Below, piece by piece: positions 61,741 through 64,000 of a stretch of DNA of 64,000 bases. The position numbers and the translations under genes were made by a program. The stretch is from Pedobacter chinensis (GTDB lineage Bacteria; Bacteroidota; Bacteroidia; Sphingobacteriales; Sphingobacteriaceae). Under the pieces are notes generated by a model. The model worked only from the letters and a program-made list of their open reading frames with translations. It had not been told where the DNA came from and did not search any database. Where the stretch lies: NCBI RefSeq assembly GCF_003339865.1, contig NZ_QPKV01000006.1:1-64000 (forward strand), in the 5' to 3' direction. The first letter of the stretch is position 1, and every line of letters starts with the position of its first letter.

Positions 61741-62520
61741 ATCAAATTAATTTTTAAATGACCATTAAGGAATTAAGAACATTAAGTCTGGTTTAATTCC
61801 TTAATGGTAAATTATTATACGTTGAATTGATCGTGATCGGCCAAAATCAAATAATTTTTAAATGACCATTGAGGAATTCAGAACATTAAGTCTGGTTTAA
61901 TTCCTTAAATGGTAAAATTATTATACCTTGAATTGATAGTGATTGGAGCCAGAATCAGATTAATTTTTAAATGACCATTAAGGAATTCAGAACATTAAGT
62001 CTGGTTTAATTCCTTAATGGTAAATTATTATACCTTGAATTGATAGTGATTGGAGCCAGAATCAAATAATTTTTAAATGACCATTAAGGAATTAAGAACA
62101 TTAAGTCTGGTTTAATTCCTTAATGGTAAATTATTATACGTTGAATTGATCGTGATCGGCCACAATCAAATAATTTTTAAATGACCATTGAGGAATTCCA
62201 GAACATTAAGTCTGGTTTAATTCCTTAATGGTAAATTATTATACGTTGAATTGATCGTGATCGGCCACAATCAAATAATTTTTAAATGACCATTGAGGAA
62301 TTCCAGAACATTAAGTCTGGTTTAATTCCTTAATGGTAAATTATTATACCTTGAATTGATAGTGATCGGAGCCAGAATCAGATTAATTTTAGATGACCAT
62401 CAAGGAATTCAGAACATTAAGTCTGGTTTAATTCCTTAATGGTAAATTATTATACCTTGAATTGATGGTGATTGAAGCCAGAATCAGATTAATTTTTAAA
62501 TGACCATTAAGAGGTTAAGT
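61741..62520. repeat. Tandem array of about 7.5 hairpin units (104-109 bp)
   Basis: The stem arm ACCATT recurs at 61761, 61865, 61974, 62080, 62184, 62289, 62396 and (truncated) 62503, so periods are 104-109 bp. Each unit has TTTTTAAATG, a stem ACCATTAAGGAATT, a 20-23 nt loop with GAACATTAAGTCTGG, and the arm AATTCCTTAATGGT, followed by a spacer of one of two types, in order A B B A A B B. The eighth unit runs into the end of the 2H gene. No coding content is seen. Spacers are too similar for a CRISPR. Confidence 0.9.
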
Positions 62521-63198
62521 TTTAAATGAAAACTCATGCAATTTCTTTACAAATTGCTCACGCTGATACCAATCATTGTAAACCAGTTCTATTTTATTTA
62601 CTTCGAAAGTTCCGAAATCAAAATCCCTGTATTTTTCTATCAATTCGAGTAAAGCATTTTTGTTTTGTAATTCTGTTCTAAATCTTATGATGGTAGAATG
62701 GGCGGTTTGTATGGCATAACGTTTATCTATACTTTGTTGGAGATCAGAATTTTTAAACGTAAATCGTAAATCATTACGAATTTCGTTCAGTGCTTCAGTT
62801 AAAAATCCCTGAATCAGAATACAGGATGGAGATGCTGTTAACCCTCTGAACTGAATTTTAAAAGTTGAATGTTTTGCTAAAACCTTGTCGATGAGTTGTA
62901 TGTATTCTTCTGTGTTTATATCTGCTAAATCAAATCCATCGTAACAGGAAATAACCGACATTACAGTAATATGCAAATCAGAATTCTTGTAGAAGTACTG
63001 GTTTGGGTCAATTGCTCTTGCCTTATCTAAAAATTGTTGAATATTAGCTTTGGTACTTTCATCAGGCCTAATCAATAAAGTAATTCCAAACCGTTTGTCA
63101 GTTTGATCATCAATTAAATGGTCTATTTCATAATTGCCGGTCGAAATTTTTGTAATAGATTCAGTGTAGAGCTTGTTGTAATGTTCTGCTAAATTCAT
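62515..63198 (-). CDS. 2H phosphoesterase superfamily protein
   Basis: This 227-residue cytoplasmic protein has the two H-x-T/S-h motifs of the LigT/2H fold: His76 in DLHITVMSVI and His167 in AHSTIIRF. Members cut 2',3'-cyclic or 2',5'-linked RNA ends and related phosphates. Its last codons (stop at 62515) are built from the edge of the repeat array. The partner and substrate are unknown. Confidence 0.85.
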   Translation of the reverse strand: MNLAEHYNKLYTESITKISTGNYEIDHLIDDQTDKRFGITLLIRPDESTKANIQQFLDKARAIDPNQYFYKNSDLHITVMSVISCYDGFDLADINTEEYIQLIDKVLAKHSTFKIQFRGLTASPSCILIQGFLTEALNEIRNDLRFTFKNSDLQQSIDKRYAIQTAHSTIIRFRTELQNKNALLELIEKYRDFDFGTFEVNKIELVYNDWYQREQFVKKLHEFSFKT

Positions 63199-63209
63199 TT
63201 CTTTCTGTA

Positions 63210-63239
63210 CAAAAAAGTCGCAGATTGAAACCTGCGACT
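63210..63239 (-). terminator. Terminator of glyS
   Basis: On the minus strand AGTCGCAG pairs with CTGCGACT over an 8-nt loop and is followed by TTTTTTGTA. It is between the glyS stop and the 2H gene start. Confidence 0.7.
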
Positions 63240-63255
63240 GAATGCTATTGGTAAA

Positions 63256-63359
63256 ATGAGGCTGTCCAATAAATCAACTTCGTCATTTCCGTGAAAACAG
63301 GAAACTCTCGTAGTCCAGTTAGGTTGAATACCCGAACGAGACTTTTTGGATGCCCTCAT
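63256..63359. repeat. Imperfect inverted-repeat element after glyS
   Basis: ATGAGGCTGTCCAATAAATC (63256-63275) is complementary in 15 of 20 positions to the segment at 63340-63359. The interior has TTTCC...GGAAA and other short inverted repeats. No coding frame is seen. It may be a small dispersed element. Confidence 0.4.
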
Positions 63360-63364
63360 AATGA

Positions 63365-64000
63365 TTAAGCCAACAAAGTTTTCCAGCTAACAGCCTTACC
63401 AACAATGTCTGCTAAATCAGCAATCGCCACACGTTCCTGGTCCATGCTATCGCGATGGCGGATGGTAACCGTATGATCTTCTAAACTTTGGTGGTCAACC
63501 GTGATACAAAATGGCGTACCAATGGCATCCTGACGACGGTAACGTTTGCCAATCGCATCCTTCTCTTCATAAATACAATTGAAATCAAATTTCAAAGTAT
63601 TCATGATTTCACGGGCTTTTTCAGGCAGACCATCTTTCTTGGTTAAAGGGAAAACCGCAACTTTATATGGAGCCAAAGCAGGATGTAAGCGTAATAAAGT
63701 GCGACTATCTTGTTTATCTTCGGTACTTAAATCCTGCTCTTCAAAAGCATTGATCATGGTTAATAAAAACATACGATCAAGGCCGATGGATGTTTCGATC
63801 ACATACGGAACATAGTTTCCAAAAGGTTTACCATCTTCATTTAAATCATTATCGAAATATTGCATTTTCTTGCCAGAATATTCCTGATGTTGTGTTAAAT
63901 CGAAATCTGTACGGCTATGAATCCCTTCAACCTCTTTAAATCCGAATGGGAATTCGAACTCAATATCAGTTGCTGCATTGGCATAGTGAGCCAATTTTAC
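63365..64000 (-). CDS. glyS: Glycyl-tRNA synthetase, C-terminal part (runs off right edge)
   Basis: The minus strand is open from the window edge to a TAA at 63365, about 211 codons. It contains the class II core ending GNYVPYVIETSIGLDRMFLL (motif 3) and the anticodon-binding domain (ALAPYKVAVFPLTKKDGLPE and AIGTPFCITVDHQS). This is the one-chain, dimeric type of glycine-tRNA ligase found in Bacteroidota. The 5' part is outside the window. Confidence 0.93.
   Translation of the reverse strand, partial: VKLAHYANAATDIEFEFPFGFKEVEGIHSRTDFDLTQHQEYSGKKMQYFDNDLNEDGKPFGNYVPYVIETSIGLDRMFLLTMINAFEEQDLSTEDKQDSRTLLRLHPALAPYKVAVFPLTKKDGLPEKAREIMNTLKFDFNCIYEEKDAIGKRYRRQDAIGTPFCITVDHQSLEDHTVTIRHRDSMDQERVAIADLADIVGKAVSWKTLLA

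Noticed and set aside
61741..62520. CRISPR array
   Set aside because: The whole unit, including the stretch between stems, is repeated with two recurring spacer types, and no cas gene is nearby. Units are over 100 bp, much longer than a CRISPR repeat-spacer unit.

Overview
The window looks like chromosomal DNA of an AT-rich Bacteroidota, most likely a Sphingobacteriaceae member close to Pedobacter. The grounds are a SusC/SusD pair under a hybrid two-component regulator, TAnnTTTG-type -7 boxes, RteC-type conjugative-element genes, a DnaE with a fused N-terminal exonuclease, and many Bacteroidota-typical families (DUF1343/NamZ, RteC, DUF4099/DUF3945). No rRNA, tRNA or CRISPR array was seen.

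Region 1-4.2 kb is one end of an integrative conjugative element related to CTnDOT. Read on the minus strand it holds rteC, two small helix-turn-helix proteins (xis2c/xis2d-like), a DUF4099/DUF3945 protein (orf3-like) and a topoisomerase (exc/topB-like). The topoisomerase is cut short by an IS3-family insertion whose orfA runs off the left edge. A 36-bp perfect palindrome sits between rteC and the excision genes. A possible 38-residue membrane peptide follows at 4.2 kb.

Region 4.5-14.3 kb is a small polysaccharide-utilisation locus: a hybrid two-component sensor/regulator on the minus strand, then susC, susD and a SusE/F-like lipoprotein on the plus strand, with no glycoside hydrolase. Region 14.3-44 kb is mostly housekeeping: D-cysteine desulfhydrase/ACC deaminase family, RluA-type pseudouridine synthase, class IV aminotransferase, fmt, topoisomerase IB, a PAS histidine kinase, a NamZ-like muramidase, a LolC/E-type permease, bestrophin, a response regulator/kinase pair, truncated haemoglobin, mdh, dnaE, trxA, an aldose dehydrogenase, a DUF58 protein, a peroxiredoxin, a DsbA-like protein and a HigBA-type toxin-antitoxin pair.

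Region 44-54 kb carries most of phenylalanine/tyrosine catabolism: an aromatic amino acid hydroxylase, hppD, hmgA and a fumarylacetoacetase. A flavin reductase-like gene, a VapBC-type pair and others are interspersed. Region 54-64 kb holds envelope genes (GtrA, LTA-synthase-like sulfatase, CAP protein, NlpC/P60), an AraC regulator with a neighbouring SDR, a ThuA-like protein, a 2H phosphoesterase and the 3' part of glyS.

The least expected content is in non-coding repeats: (a) a tandem array of about 7.5 units of 104-109 bp, each with a 14-bp-arm hairpin, at 61.74-62.52 kb, with a lone inverted relative at 50.9 kb whose arms changed in a compensating way; (b) three copies of a REP/MITE-like element with shared asymmetric ends (25.1, 25.2 and 58.1 kb); (c) a 61-bp tandem repeat filling the hmgA-hppD spacer; (d) several very short coding-like frames in gene gaps.
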